Positions 33,505 through 44,812 of a stretch of 64,000 nucleotides of DNA are shown one piece after another. The stretch covers positions 112,899,740 through 112,963,739 of the forward strand of contig NC_051064.1 in assembly GCF_004664715.2 (NCBI RefSeq), in the 5' to 3' direction. The DNA comes from Peromyscus leucopus (taxonomy: Eukaryota > Chordata > Mammalia > Rodentia > Cricetidae). Positions within the stretch are counted from its first letter, which is position 1, and each line of letters starts with the position of its first letter. The notes beneath the pieces were generated by a model. The model was given only the letters and a program-made list of their open reading frames with translations, made no database searches and was not told the origin of the DNA. The position numbers and the translations under genes are program-made.

Positions 33505-35084
33505 CTTAAGGATGAATAGTATTCTATAACATACATACATATAACCCATTAAATAATACCCATTCACCTGTTGTTGGCATTTAGGTTACTTTCATTTCTT
33601 TGCTACTGTGAGTGATGCTACAGTGAGCAGGGATGTATAGATTTCTTTCAGCATAATGATTACAGCTTCTTTGGATTTTTGCTCAGATGTGATATTTTTC
33701 TATCTAGATTCACATTTTAAAATCTGTGTTCATTTTAAATAGGGAAATATAGAAGAAAGAACGGTCTTCCTCCTTCCTTATTTGTACTCCCTACTGTTAC
33801 CAGTTTGATTGTTGTTTTGTTAGAAGTCTGTAAATTTTACTTTATTTAACATTGGTCTTTTGAGAAATTTGCTCATCATGTCAACATTTGTTATCTTTCA
33901 AGCAAGACAACAATCAGAATAATAGAAATTTTATCTAATACCTTTATTTTTTTGTATTTTTCAAGGCCTTTTCTTTTGCTAATATTTATTTTCTTTCATG
34001 ACAAATTTTTCCCTTTAAAGGAGTAAATGTACATAGTTGTGGCTATAGTAGTAATTTTTTTACTTCTCCAAAGTCTCATATTTAGCAATTAATAAATTAG
34101 GAGATCCATATTTAACAATTGTAGAAAGTTAGTTATAAAAGTCTTTCATGTAATTAGATAGTCCATTTCATCACAGACATTTGTTGATCAGTTTGTGTGC
34201 AATAATGTGCTAACATATAGAGATGTATGTGAATAAGACAGACCTTATGTAGTGGATTTTTTTTTAAAGGAATATAAAACTATTTGTTAACCACTGTTCA
34301 CCATTATTTACAATAAAGTAAATATACAGTTGGAGGACATTCTGATACTATAAAGTTACTTTCTCACTTATTGAACCAGAACCCAAATACTGAAAAGATT
34401 GATCCTACCAATAAGGAATGAGTCAGGATAAAGAAAAAGCATGCAAATCATTAATTTATATTACCAAAATTTGTTCATTTATGGTAGAAGAGTTTATTGA
34501 TCTGTGCTGAGCTAGAAGACTAGAAGTAAAAGAAATAAAAGTTATTATTCATTCACTCATAACTTCTATGTACACACATGCACACATACACTCTTTTTCA
34601 TACCAATCACTATGCTACAGTGTCTAGTTCGCATTGTTAGTACAATACAGTAAAGAGCACATTCTTACTCTTGTCACAGTGAGTAAATTGAAGTTTAGAG
34701 GCTTTCCAATTCAGGGATTCAGTCTTTAATCCTAGAATACATACTTTCTACAGTGAAATAACTTTTTCTTCTAGGCATACACATGGAGTTCTGTGAGGAT
34801 GTTGAAAAGGAAGCAGTTAATTCAGTTTCAATTGGTGTTTTGAGAAAAACTGGAAGGGGAGTGAGTAGGGTTGTGGGATTGGCCAGAACAGATTCCAGAG
34901 AGTATGATATATGAGTCAATATGTTATGTGGACAAAGTGGAGGAAAGTGTATTGTAGACAGAGGAGAGCACAGATGAAGGACTGAAGGTGGTTTATGTCA
35001 AATGGAGAGTAATAGTCATGAGCATAAGGTTGGGCTTAAGAGCTTTAAAATTATGTACTATCTGAAAAACATTGTAAGAGAATA

Positions 35085-35770
35085 TTAGCAAAATATATAC
35101 CTTCTAGAGGACTTTTGTCCCGAGCATGTGAAGAACTCTCAAAACTCAAACTTCTTCACAGGACACGCTAATGTAAAATAGGCAAGGAATCAAGTAAATC
35201 CTTTGTTTAGGAGGATATAATGTGACAGCATGCTCGAAGTCATTAGTCACTGGGGAAATATAAACTAAAGCACAATGAGATATATTTATGTACAAATTTG
35301 GATGGGTAAAATATAAACTAAATACCAAGGGCTGCAGAGAATGCACAGCAATGGAAGAGTTATGCATTGCTGACAAGAATGCAAAATGGCAAAACACTTC
35401 TGAAGTAATTTGGTAATCTTATAAATTAAAACATAGACTTGCTATATGACCAAACAGTTCTGTTCCTAGCTATGAGTTGAAAGCATACACATAACAAATA
35501 ACTTGGAGATAGAAGTTCATTGTATCTTTATTTGTAATAATCCCCAAATAGAAACACCCAAACTATTTTTTCCATCAGACAAATAGGCAGTTGTGGTATA
35601 GCTGTGTAAAGAGTACTACTTAGTAATCAAGGAGACCAGACTAATGCTGCAGGCAGCAGGGAGGATGAATTTGACACCATAATAATAAGGAGCTGTACAC
35701 TGAAAGTGATCTATATAATCCCACTTCCATTTTTACATAATGAATCCCATGTTGAAGAGAAGGTAGCTTT
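35085..35770 (+). mobile_element. Ancient L1 3' region, sense
   Basis: GTCATTAGTCACTGGGGAAA, GCACAATGAGATATATTTAT, GACAAGAATGCAAAATGGC and ATATGACCAAACAGTTCTGT are diverged L1M 3' sequence. It continues after the SINE at 35890-36125 with another piece at about 36430-36620. Confidence 0.78.
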
Positions 35771-35889
35771 TTTAAAAAATGCAAATGTCATTGTTAAAGA
35801 ATACAGTATTCCCGCAAGTACTTTGTGTTGTCAGTCAACAATTGAAAAAGATTCAACCTGCGTGAAATCTCCAGCAGCCATGTAAAAAA

Positions 35890-36125
35890 GTGAGCATAGC
35901 TGCATGTGTCTATAACCCTGGCATTTGGAAGTGGAGACAGGCAGATCCTAAGAGCTCTGTGGCCTGCCTGCCTATCTGAAGCAGTGAGTTTCTGGTTCAG
36001 TAAGAGTCAGATTTCAAGGCAATAAGGCAGAGAGTGATAGAGGAATACAACTGATGTCTTCCCTGGCTTCTGCATGTGGGCGTGCAGTTGCTTGCACCCG
36101 AATACCTGTGTTCATGCATTTCAGA
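35890..36125 (+). mobile_element. B4/RSINE-type SINE
   Basis: The B1-like segment (CTGGCATTTGGAAGTGGAGA, CAGGCAGATCCTAAGAG) is followed by a tail with TGCACCCGAATACCTGTG. Diverged. Confidence 0.6.
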
Positions 36126-36429
36126 ATACTGCCAATACTTTACGATTAGAGAAAGATGAAACATTTTTGCAATCTGTTTTTGAGACTAGCATTGCCTTAA
36201 TAGTAAGATCAGACAGAGATATTATAGGAAAAGAAAATGTTTCTTCTGCCAGGGTAAAAGGAGAAAACTTCAATGAAGCTGACCTCTGATGACTTTGTGC
36301 GTGCTTTGGCAGGTTTGCCCTCACAATATTCACCCAAAAAAAGGTTTTCAAAGTTAGGATTTAAATTGTTTTGTTTTAAATTAAAAAAAATGATAGGAAA
36401 AGAAGATATGATGTAGACACAAGGAAATA

Positions 36430-36620
36430 TTTGGTAGAAAGGAATGAAATCCTGTCATCTGGGGCTAAGTGGATGCAAATATAGGACATTATACTAAGTA
36501 AAGTATAGAAAGATAAAGATCACATCTTCTCTCACATATGGACACTAACAAAAGTGGATCTCATAGAAAAAGGGAGTAGAATAGTGAGAAATCTAACAGA
36601 ATTGTTTAGATATTATGAAA
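36430..36620 (+). mobile_element. Ancient L1 3' fragment, sense
   Basis: GACATTATACTAAGTAAAGT, TCTCTCACATATGGACACTA and AAAGGGAGTAGAATAGTGAG match the last part of L1M 3' sequence. Confidence 0.72.
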
Positions 36621-36896
36621 AGCAGGGGAGATGAGAAAAGTTGGTTAACTGGTTCTATTTTCTATTCCACTATGCATGTGGAACAAAGTTTTATTTTGTT
36701 CTCATCCAGGTTTTTTGCAAAGAATAATGTGGACTTTAAGACTTTTTGTTTTTTTTTACTTCCTCATACTAAGAACTTCTTTTAAGTCAGGAAGCCTGAA
36801 TGTTTCCAAGAGTTTAAGAGGTGTCTGGTGAAGATAAATTTTAAGAGGAAAGCACTGGGCAGCCTTGCAGATGCATATGCCCAGACGAGGACAGCT

Positions 36897-36906
36897 CTAT
36901 AAATAG
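36897..36906. promoter_or_regulatory. MEF2-like / TATA-like site
   Basis: CTATAAATAG is a perfect palindromic match to the MEF2 consensus YTAWWWWTAR and is also TATA-like. It lies in a repeat-free, somewhat GC-richer stretch (about 36840-37010). Function is inferred from the motif only. Confidence 0.3.
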
Positions 36907-37154
36907 CACCTTTATCCATGAAAGGAAAGGGCATGTTTATACGTGTTTGGGCAACAAATGTGACTTACCTTTCTACTGTCCACGAACAGAGTATTTGTCA
37001 GCATTGACATTTTTGGGAGCCAAGATTGATTCATGTTTCTACAGATGCAATGTTGAACCAGATTTTCTTTTTTCCCTTTTTTTATTTTTTGGATGGCTAG
37101 TTACTACCTAGAGTGCACAAAAGGACTTAATTTTTAAAAGTTGCATTTTAGTTT

Positions 37155-37156
<2 letters not shown>

Positions 37157-37194
<38 letters not shown>

Positions 37195-37330
37195 GTGAAC
37201 ATGCCATGGCATGTGTGTATACGTCAGAAGACAACTTTTCAGAGGCATTTCTCTCTACCAGACATCAAATTCTGGTCTTCTGTATTGACAGCAAGTACCA
37301 TTACTCATGGAGCCATCCTACTGTCCCAGT
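37157..37330 (-). mobile_element. B4-type SINE, antisense, with (TG)n
   Basis: A (TG)n run at 37157-37193 is followed by a diverged B4 body in reverse ending near CATGGAGCCATCCTACTGTC. Confidence 0.65.
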
Positions 37331-37407
37331 CTTTTCTTAAACTAAAAAATGAGCCCTCAAGGTCATGAATGACTGATGTGGTGTTGCTGATTAAGCAGTG
37401 GTGTTTC

Positions 37408-37487
37408 TTTTTTTTTCTTTTTTTCTTTTTTTTTCCAGAGCTGAGGCCCGAACCCCTCTACCACTGAGCTTAATCCCCAACCCTACA
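37408..37487 (-). mobile_element. ID/B4-type SINE fragment, antisense
   Basis: A T/C-rich tail, then GAGGCCCGAACCCCTCTACC and ACTGAGCTTAATCCCCAACC, the reverse of an ID-like head. Confidence 0.75.
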
Positions 37488-39350
37488 GTGGTGTTTCTGT
37501 GGAACTTGTGTAACATAAAATTCTTTCTCTTTTCATTTTCTTATCATTGCTTTGTTTCCCCAGTTTTAGCATTCAATTGTTTTGTATTTAATATAAAAAC
37601 AATAGGATTATGTGTTATTTTAATTATAGACTAGCAGCAACCCATAATAGGCAGATAAATATAAGAAAGATTTGCAAATTCAAATCAACTTAAAGCAGTG
37701 GAGTGCCTGAAGCCAGCCCATACATATTTTAAGTAGACTTAATTCCTATAAAAGAACTTATGAATTAATAGGAAAATTATACTTTCTTGACATGTCTCAT
37801 CAGCGTTTTGTCCCTTATTTTAATCTAATTTTATTTTAGCCTTTCAGTCTTTTGTTTTCACTAAATGGAGTTCTTGCCCATTTTGATTTGGCTGTCCTGT
37901 GCAGCCCAGCTGTGCTTTGGATTGGTTTCAGTTACATACACTTCATGCTGAATTTGACTTTTGTCTGTCTTATAAAGTTTTGGCTATTTGATTCTGTAGT
38001 TTCCCTCTCTTCCTCTTCTGGAACTCTGTGGTGTTTCAACACATCTTAAATTGTCTTCTAGATCATATATATTGCCTTCAGGTTTCTTCAGTTATTTTAA
38101 AGTGTGTGTTCTTGTTTCATTCTCATACCCTATGGGTAGATGAATTAGGCAGAGTTATCCTCTATTTTATAGATGCTGATGTAAGAACAAGCAAGCAACT
38201 ATTTCCCCCAAGCAAAATGTTAATCCAAATTTTCTTTGCAAAATGTGCTTCCCTTATACTGAGGTATCTTATGTTTTGTACTCTATGTGCTACTCCTGTC
38301 ATATGCTGGGCACATGGTAGGCATTCATGTGGAGCAGATCTGGTGGGCTGTAAGGCACTTGGCAATTAGAATGTCCACATGAGATTTGCCTTTTGAATAT
38401 GTTCTGTTTATCCACAGAAACCTTCCTTACAATTTCTTGATATTATAAAGATTAAGGTAGTCTCATGTAAATAGACATCTCACCAAGGGGAATGGGATGG
38501 ACAGGAAATGCTGCAGGCTGGGAAACCCACTCTGGGTGAAGGTGCTTCAGGAGCAAGCTTGAGAACTGAGACTAGTATCTGCTGTGAGCTCCTTTGACCT
38601 GTGGCAGGCCTAGAAGATGGCACTGTTGTAAGTTCCAGAAGGTCTTTGAAAGCTTTGGCCAGCAGCTAGTGCTGACAGGCAGGCATGTGTGAATTGAGCA
38701 ATAGTCTGGGAAATTTGAAGGCTGCCAGTGCCACATGTGGCCAATCTCAAAGTCTCTTTGCTTGTGGGAATCAGTACAGAGGCTTAAGATGCTGTGTTAT
38801 GAGCATTTCAGTGAGATCGAGGGCCATCTCCAAAGTTCCAGTTTTTGTATTACTCAGGTCACCAGGGCTCACAGCTTAGGGCTGGGTCATTAATATATCA
38901 GAACCTGTCGTACGCTTGGCTTATATGAGAGCTGCCTTGTGGCTGGCTCCTATCTTGGAATCATCACATTATTCCAAATTACACCATATGATTTCACTTA
39001 TGTTCCTAATAGTATTGTTTGTTGGTTTGTTTTCTGTTCAAATTCTTAATCACTGATATGTACTCTTTTTAGAGAGCTATGCTTTTATAAAAGTGAAGTA
39101 TATAATTAGCTATTTAATAGTTGTGAAATATTTTTGTCATTAATTTTGAAGCCCAGGTTCTTCAATGGAGTATCATATTGTTTGGTCAAGAATATTTTAA
39201 ATTTCTAGTACTGAGTTTTCAAGCATTTATTCATCAGTCAAATGTTGTTGACTGTATATTGCATACCAGATATTGATGTTTGTACTGATATAGTCAATGA
39301 TTTTCTATGTTTCTTTGTTAGTTATATTTGGTCTCTTTTTATTTGTACAG

Positions 39351-39442
39351 GAGAGATTAAACAGATTCTAGAAAATGAACTTCAGATACCTGTGCCTAAA
39401 ATGCTGTTAAAAGGCTGGAAGACTGGAGATGTGGAAGACAGT
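39351..39442 (+). CDS. Faf1: Faf1 internal coding exon (ubiquitin-like domain 1, middle), probably exon 5
   Basis: This 92-nt exon completes the Gly codon begun in the previous exon, then encodes EIKQILENELQIPVPKMLLK followed by GWKTGDVEDS, about residues 123-152. It holds the main helix and following strand of ubiquitin-like domain 1, where ubiquitin has its alpha-1 helix and the KLIFAG strand. The acceptor is TTTGTACAG and the donor AGT|GTGAGT. It ends in phase 0. The only difference I see from the remembered human sequence is Pro for Ser in IPVPKM. Because 92 is not divisible by three, skipping this exon alone would shift the frame. Confidence 0.96.
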
Positions 39443-39519
39443 GTGAGTTTCTTAATTGACTAGAAATAAAAGAAAACTAAGTTATATGATTAGCTAAGTA
39501 ATGTCTAAAAGTTGTTTTA

Positions 39520-39630
39520 GTTTGTGTGCTTGCTTGCTTGTTTTATGAGACAGGATCTAATGTAGCGCAGTCTGATCATTAAACTCTCTATGTAGCTGAG
39601 GATGGCCTTGAACTCCTGATCCCCCCCCCC
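39520..39630 (-). mobile_element. Old B1 SINE, antisense
   Basis: TTTATGAGACAGGATCTAAT, CTATGTAGCTGAGGATGGCC and TTGAACTCCTGATC, 80 bases after a Faf1 exon, ending in a C run. Confidence 0.75.
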
Positions 39631-39796
39631 CTTTTTTTAACATTATTTTATGTGTATTGGTGTGAAGGTGTCAGATTCTCTGGAACTAGAGTTACAGACA
39701 GTTGTGAGCTGCCATATGGGTGCTGGGAATTGAACTCAGGATCTCTGGAAGAGCAGCCAGTGCTCTTAATCACTGAGCCATCTCTCCAGTTCCCCT
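39631..39796 (-). mobile_element. B2/B3-type SINE, antisense
   Basis: GAGTTACAGACAGTTGTGAG, CCATATGGGTGCTGGGAATT and CACTGAGCCATCTCTCCAGT. Confidence 0.92.
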
Positions 39797-40959
39797 GCCT
39801 TTCTTTATTTCCCCCAAATGCCGCGATTTTAGGCAAGCACTACCATGTTCGTCCTGAAAGATTAGTTTTAGATAATTTATATATGTCAGAAGTAAATTTG
39901 GTAGTAGCTATTTAGTTTAATTCCCAGATGTTTTTCAAGTTAAGTAATTTCATATAAACCAATAATGGTTTTAAATGAGTTTAGGTGTGCAGATAGAAAC
40001 ACTATGTGGCATGGTTTTCTATTTCTAAGTATTTTTTTTTAGGAGGTTGGTACCTTTTTGAGAGCATTTACCTTTTTCTCAAACCTCTTAGGGTATCAGT
40101 GAGTGCCCTGGAATAATAATTTACTGACCAATTACTTACTGGCCTGAAAGAAGTCACACACACTGTGTACATTTATGCCAAGTATTGCATATGGAACAAA
40201 GATAATAGGAAACTTTTAAAACTTGGAAAATTTAAATGGTAAGAATATTTCTTCATTTCCTTGGTTAGTGACAGGTGCATGGAATGAATTAATATCTTGA
40301 GAATTTACAGAAGGTACAGTAGTTTTCAAGTAATAGTGGCTATTGTTTTGGACCCCTTAAACCCAGCCTCATGTATAAAATATTTCACTTTTCTTTTTTG
40401 AGAGAGAAGAGAAATGGAGAAAGAAATGAGTTAGTTTTTTGTTTTTAAGGCAGACGTAATTATGAATCTTAACACTATTGCTGAGTTTATATTTCTACAG
40501 CCAGGCATAAGTAAAATTCTTTGGTTTCATTATTTTGTGAATGTTTTGTGGTAAGTTGTGCTTATAAATTATATATAAGTATCAAAATTTATATACTGAG
40601 TTGGTCTTATGTTTCATTGAGACATTGACTAGAATTCCAGATAGGCAAGAAAACTTTAAAGTTTAATACAGTTAATGATGTACTATACTATACTAGAGGT
40701 CAGCAAGCCTCTTCTGTATAGTCAGGTAATACATATTTAAGTTTTATACAGCCTCTATTACTACTATTCTGCTCTATTCCCAAAGAGTGAGAGCACCCCT
40801 GACAATATGTGAAAAGCAAGCATAACATTTTTCTGGTGTAACTTATGGACACAGAATTTTAATGTTATAAAATTTCATGTCATGAAATGTTCTTTTGATC
40901 CCTCCTCAATCATTTAAAAACATAAAAGCTATTTTAACTCACACACACCATATAAAAAC

Positions 40960-41143
40960 AGCTAGGTTCAAAAAAAAAAAAAAAAAATTCCTTTTGCCCG
41001 GGCGGTGGTGGCGCACGCCTTTGATCCCAGCACCCGGGAGGCAGAGCCAGGCGGATCTCTGTGAGTTTGAGGCCAGCCTGGGCTACCAAGTGAGTTCCAG
41101 GAAAGGCGCAAAGCTACACAGTGAAACCCTGTCTCGAAAACCA

Positions 41144-41176
<33 letters not shown>

Positions 41177-41179
41177 GTT
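40960..41179 (+). mobile_element. Young cricetid B1 SINE with target duplication and extra 5' poly-A
   Basis: AGCTAGGTT occurs at 40960-40968 and 41171-41179. The B1 proper starts at about 40997 (GCCCGGGCGGTGGTGGCGCA) and ends in a long A tail. Between the left duplication and the B1 lies an unusual run of about 18 A followed by TTCCTTTT (40971-40996). Confidence 0.93.
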
Positions 41180-41714
41180 TATCCCATGTCCTTAGTGTGT
41201 TGCTTCTTGGTGCTATGTAGTCCTCAGGTTGAAACCCAGGGCTGTTGACATCCTAAGGAAGCTCTTTATTAACTCATGTTCACTTCTCGTCCTTGTCTGT
41301 TCTGGTATACAGGGTTTTAAAAAGGTACTGATAAGTAATTCAACAACCTTGATAGAAATAAACAGCAAGAATGAAATCATTTATATAGATTTTTTTTTTA
41401 AATTTAGAAACCTGTGGTAATAAAATAATATTACATCCATTTTCAGTAGTTTGTTAAAAGAAGGATGGTAATTTTGAAAATCTTCTTAAGATATTGTTCT
41501 AGTATTTGGACAGTCTTTTGGCTGGAACAATACTTCCAGTTATTTATATATCCTTCCATGTGGGATTTCTATTCTCAAGCTATTAAGTTTTTGATTGCTT
41601 CCAAATTTATATTCCACACTATACCTCAGTGAATTCACATGTTTAAATTGAAAATTAACTCTTGTATTTGCATATCTTTTCCTTCCTCTTTCTCTTCCTC
41701 CTTTCCCTTTTCCT

Positions 41715-41850
41715 CTTTTCTGTTTCCTGATTATTTGAGATAAGATCTCATGTAGCGCAGACTGGTCTCAAACTACGTAGCTAAAGTTGTCTTTGAACTT
41801 CAGATCTTTCTGTCTTCACTTCTGTTTACAGTCTGGAGAAGGATCTACAA
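41715..41850 (-). mobile_element. Old B1 SINE, antisense
   Basis: TTTGAGATAAGATCTCATGT, AGACTGGTCTCAAACTACGT and TTTGAACTTCAGATCT, diverged. Confidence 0.65.
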
Positions 41851-41959
41851 TAGCATATTTTCAGTTTTGCCTTAATGACTGCATTACAGTTTATAGCAAC
41901 CCAAAGTAAGAGAATAAATGCAAATGATAGCTAGCTAGATAGAAAGAAAGCAAAACATC

Positions 41960-42220
41960 GTCAAATTTGGTACTCAAAACATCCAATGAAAATTGACTGG
42001 GGAAGCCCCTTTAAGGGAGCTTGCTGGAGTTCTCCATCCATAGTGTCCCCTCACCCCCACCCCTAGGTGAGACTTCCAAGTAAAAGGACAAATAGCAACT
42101 GTTAGAGATAACATCAACAAACTGGATGCTTGCAACACCCAGCAAAAATTGACCAGGGAAGCTGAGGCAGTCATCTGGAGCTCACTCACAGTTGAGTTTT
42201 CTCCACCTGACTAAGCTTCC
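41960..42220. repeat. Diverged duplicated segment, period about 162
   Basis: CATCCAATGAAAATTGACTG plus GGGAAGC at about 41979 reappears as CACCCAGCAAAAATTGACCA plus GGGAAGC at about 42137, each followed by a GGAGCT/TGGAG and TTCTCCA-containing stretch. Confidence 0.6.
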
Positions 42221-43055
42221 CATAGCTGAGCTTCATGCTTCTCTTTTTTCATGGTAGGCACTTTCATGCTGTGGATAAATAATAGTAACATCTGTTGGAA
42301 ATGTTTTACCTTCTAGCTGTTTTCAAGGACAAAAGTTTTTACTCTTGGTCTGTTTTGCTATTATCGTCTCTCCCTAGCAGTGTTAGGTGAGGCAGCCTAT
42401 TCACAGACCTTGAAACACTTTGAGACATTTCTGCTTGGGTTTGAAATGGTGGAGGACAGCCCTGCTTCCTGAGCCAGCCTCTTGAATGAACTCAAACAGC
42501 GCATGACAGTTTGCCACATTGTGTATATTTCCCCTTCCCAGGAGCTGAGATCATGGATGTGCAATCACCATATCCAACTCTGTACTTGTGTATCTTACTG
42601 GCATCTCAAACAAACATGCTCTAAAGAGAACCCCGATTCTCTCTGATGTTGTTTTCACTAGTCCTCAATCAGTGGCAACCTTGTATAGCCACTGGTAAAG
42701 CAGAGATTGTGGCCAGGAGTCTTTATCTCACAACACCTCACAAAATAGCACAGAGAATATTTTGGGAAATCCTATTGATTTACTTCTAAAATATATCTCA
42801 ACTAAAGCTACTTTTCAGTAATTTTTGTTACAGTTGCCTAATCCAGACTGTTAGTATCTTTATCTGGACTGCACCATCATTTTCTTAGCTTCTTTTTAAT
42901 GGATACTTCTAGTTCATTCCCTGCTTAGCAGCCAGAATGATCTTTTAAAAACATAAATTGAAGTACATTGCTTGTTTGTTGAAACACCGTTTTACTCTTT
43001 TCTCAACTTGACAGTATCCCCAGAGTTTTTTTAAACCTTCATCTTCTATGCTATT

Positions 43056-43090
<35 letters not shown>

Positions 43091-44589
43091 CCAGGATTAA
43101 ACTTTTTACCCAATCCCTGACAGAAAACGTTCAATTCTCTGGAACCATTATTACCTCCAAATCTTTATACAAATGGCTCTTTTTCTATCTTTTGAGTTTT
43201 AGACTTATACTACCTCTGTAACAGACATTTCTCATTTGGCTCTTACCCCATGATTCTCCACCATAGCATTATAAGAAGAGGGGCCATATCTGTTTCTTCA
43301 TCAGCGCTTATAGAATTCTTGGTATATCAGTATCAAATAAAAGTTCATGGACTAGTGCATGAATAATTGGCCTAAAGAAAAGGGTCCATTTTATTTAATT
43401 ATGCCACGTATGTTTTGATGGGGAACATTTAATGGAGAATCATTTGGTAGTAGATTTAAAAAAAGTATGACAATGACTTGATTGAATACTAAGAGTATTT
43501 TCTTTAGTCCACAAAGTAATATAAAGGATAAAGGTAAAGGTGATTCTCCTGTGTATATATGTATGCACTTTGTTTGCATGCTAACATTATCGAGAGAACA
43601 TACCAATTTCAAAAAGGTGTTACATATTTGACATAAAATTAACTTTGGTGTCTCCTGGGGTAGGTTGTACTCTTATAGGTAATTGTGTATTGTGGTGTTT
43701 GTTTTTCAAACCATGCACCATAAACCATTAATAGGTTGTGAAGTTAATTGAATGGGTAATAGACAACATAAAGAGGAAGGAGGAGAAGAGAAGTAAAATA
43801 CAACAGAAATGTCATTCTAATGTAAATAATTAGGGTATTTATTTTTATTTAAGACTGCACTTAGTAAGATGGGCCCTCTCATGGAGCAGTTAAAAGTTCT
43901 TCCTGTGGCCTGCTTGGGTAAGATCACCTTTCTCCAGGTGTCTTTTTCTCCATCTGCAGAATTAAGGAATTCTTATTTAAGGATTCCTTAAGCACTCCTT
44001 GCTTCTTAACACTTAGAGCCTTGCCATTATTTGTTTTGACTCTGCCAGGATTGACTTTGCTACATTCACTTGTTTATGTCAATCACTGTAAGGAGTGTGA
44101 GATTTCCAAATCACTCCTCTCTGGAATCTTCATAGACTACACATCCTACACCTGGCTTATTTCTCCTTCCTCTACAGTGCCTTAAGGCTTTTTGCTATGT
44201 GCTGTGGAACTAATCCATCATTAGCAAAGTTACTTTTATTAAACTCTTCTATGTACATTTCCTTTACTGTCTTCCTCTGAGTGAAAGCCACCTTCATTAA
44301 GAAGTTTGTGCCTTTGTAGTCTTCTTCATGTTAGTTTTATTTTGGCAGTCCTCATACAATTAAAATAAATTGTAAAATATATATCTCCATTTTTACTTCT
44401 AGATCATTATCAGTCTTTTCTATCAGAATTTCTCTAGCTTTGAATTTATGTCAGAAGGTTATATCACCTTTGATAATTTACTAAAGTTATCATCTCATTT
44501 CCTTATGATTGTTAACTTCTGGCTTATAGTTATTCTTTGTCTTAATTCTTATTAATTTAATTTTAAATTCCATTAAGATTTAGACAATA

Positions 44590-44812
44590 TTTTAAAAATA
44601 TTTATTTTATGTTTTGCTTATGTGTATGCATTTTTGTATGCATTTATGGGTGTACCTGTCTCCAGAGGCCAAAAGAGAGGGTGTTAGATCCCAGGAACTG
44701 GAGTTACAGATGGTTGTGAACAGCCTGGCCAAGGTACTGGGAACCAAACTGGTTCTTTGCAAGAACAGCAAGCGAGCACACTTAACTGCTGAGCAGTCTC
44801 CAACCCCTCTTA
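44590..44812 (-). mobile_element. B3-type SINE, antisense
   Basis: TTATTTTATGTTTTGCTTAT, GGAACTGGAGTTACAGATGG, GGTACTGGGAACCAAACTGG and CTTAACTGCTGAGCAGTCTC. Confidence 0.88.

Larger units (their letters stand above)
32390..33720 (-). mobile_element. Ancient L1 3' region, antisense, split by a B2 and an LTR
   Basis: TTGTAGAATGAGCAAATCAG, TAGTAACCACTATTCTACTG, TTTCACATATAAGCAATTAT, GTTGCAAATGACACAATTTT, then (after the LTR) GGATGAATAGTATTCTATAA and GCTACTGTGAGTGATGCTAC, follow the order of L1M 3' sequence in reverse. The interruptions are the B2-type SINE at 32648-32827 and the LTR at 33005-33504. Confidence 0.82.
29021..39350 (+). other. Faf1: Faf1 intron, complete (10.3 kb)
   Basis: The donor is GTAAGA and the acceptor TTTGTACAG. 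It contains a MaLR-like fragment, two antisense B2/B3 copies, a large old L1 split by a B2 and an LTR, sense old-L1 pieces, B4/ID remnants and a (TG)n tract. The stretch 33730-35080 is AT-rich with nothing recognised. The stretch 37490-39350 is also free of recognised repeats; its middle (about 38490-38880) is richer in GC and could be an old unclassified repeat or conserved DNA. Confidence 0.93.

Noticed and set aside
36074..36289. Frame of 71 codons without obvious repeats in its second half
   Set aside because: It starts inside a B4-like SINE, has no family I recognise and no flanking splice signals, and overlaps an equally long frame on the other strand.
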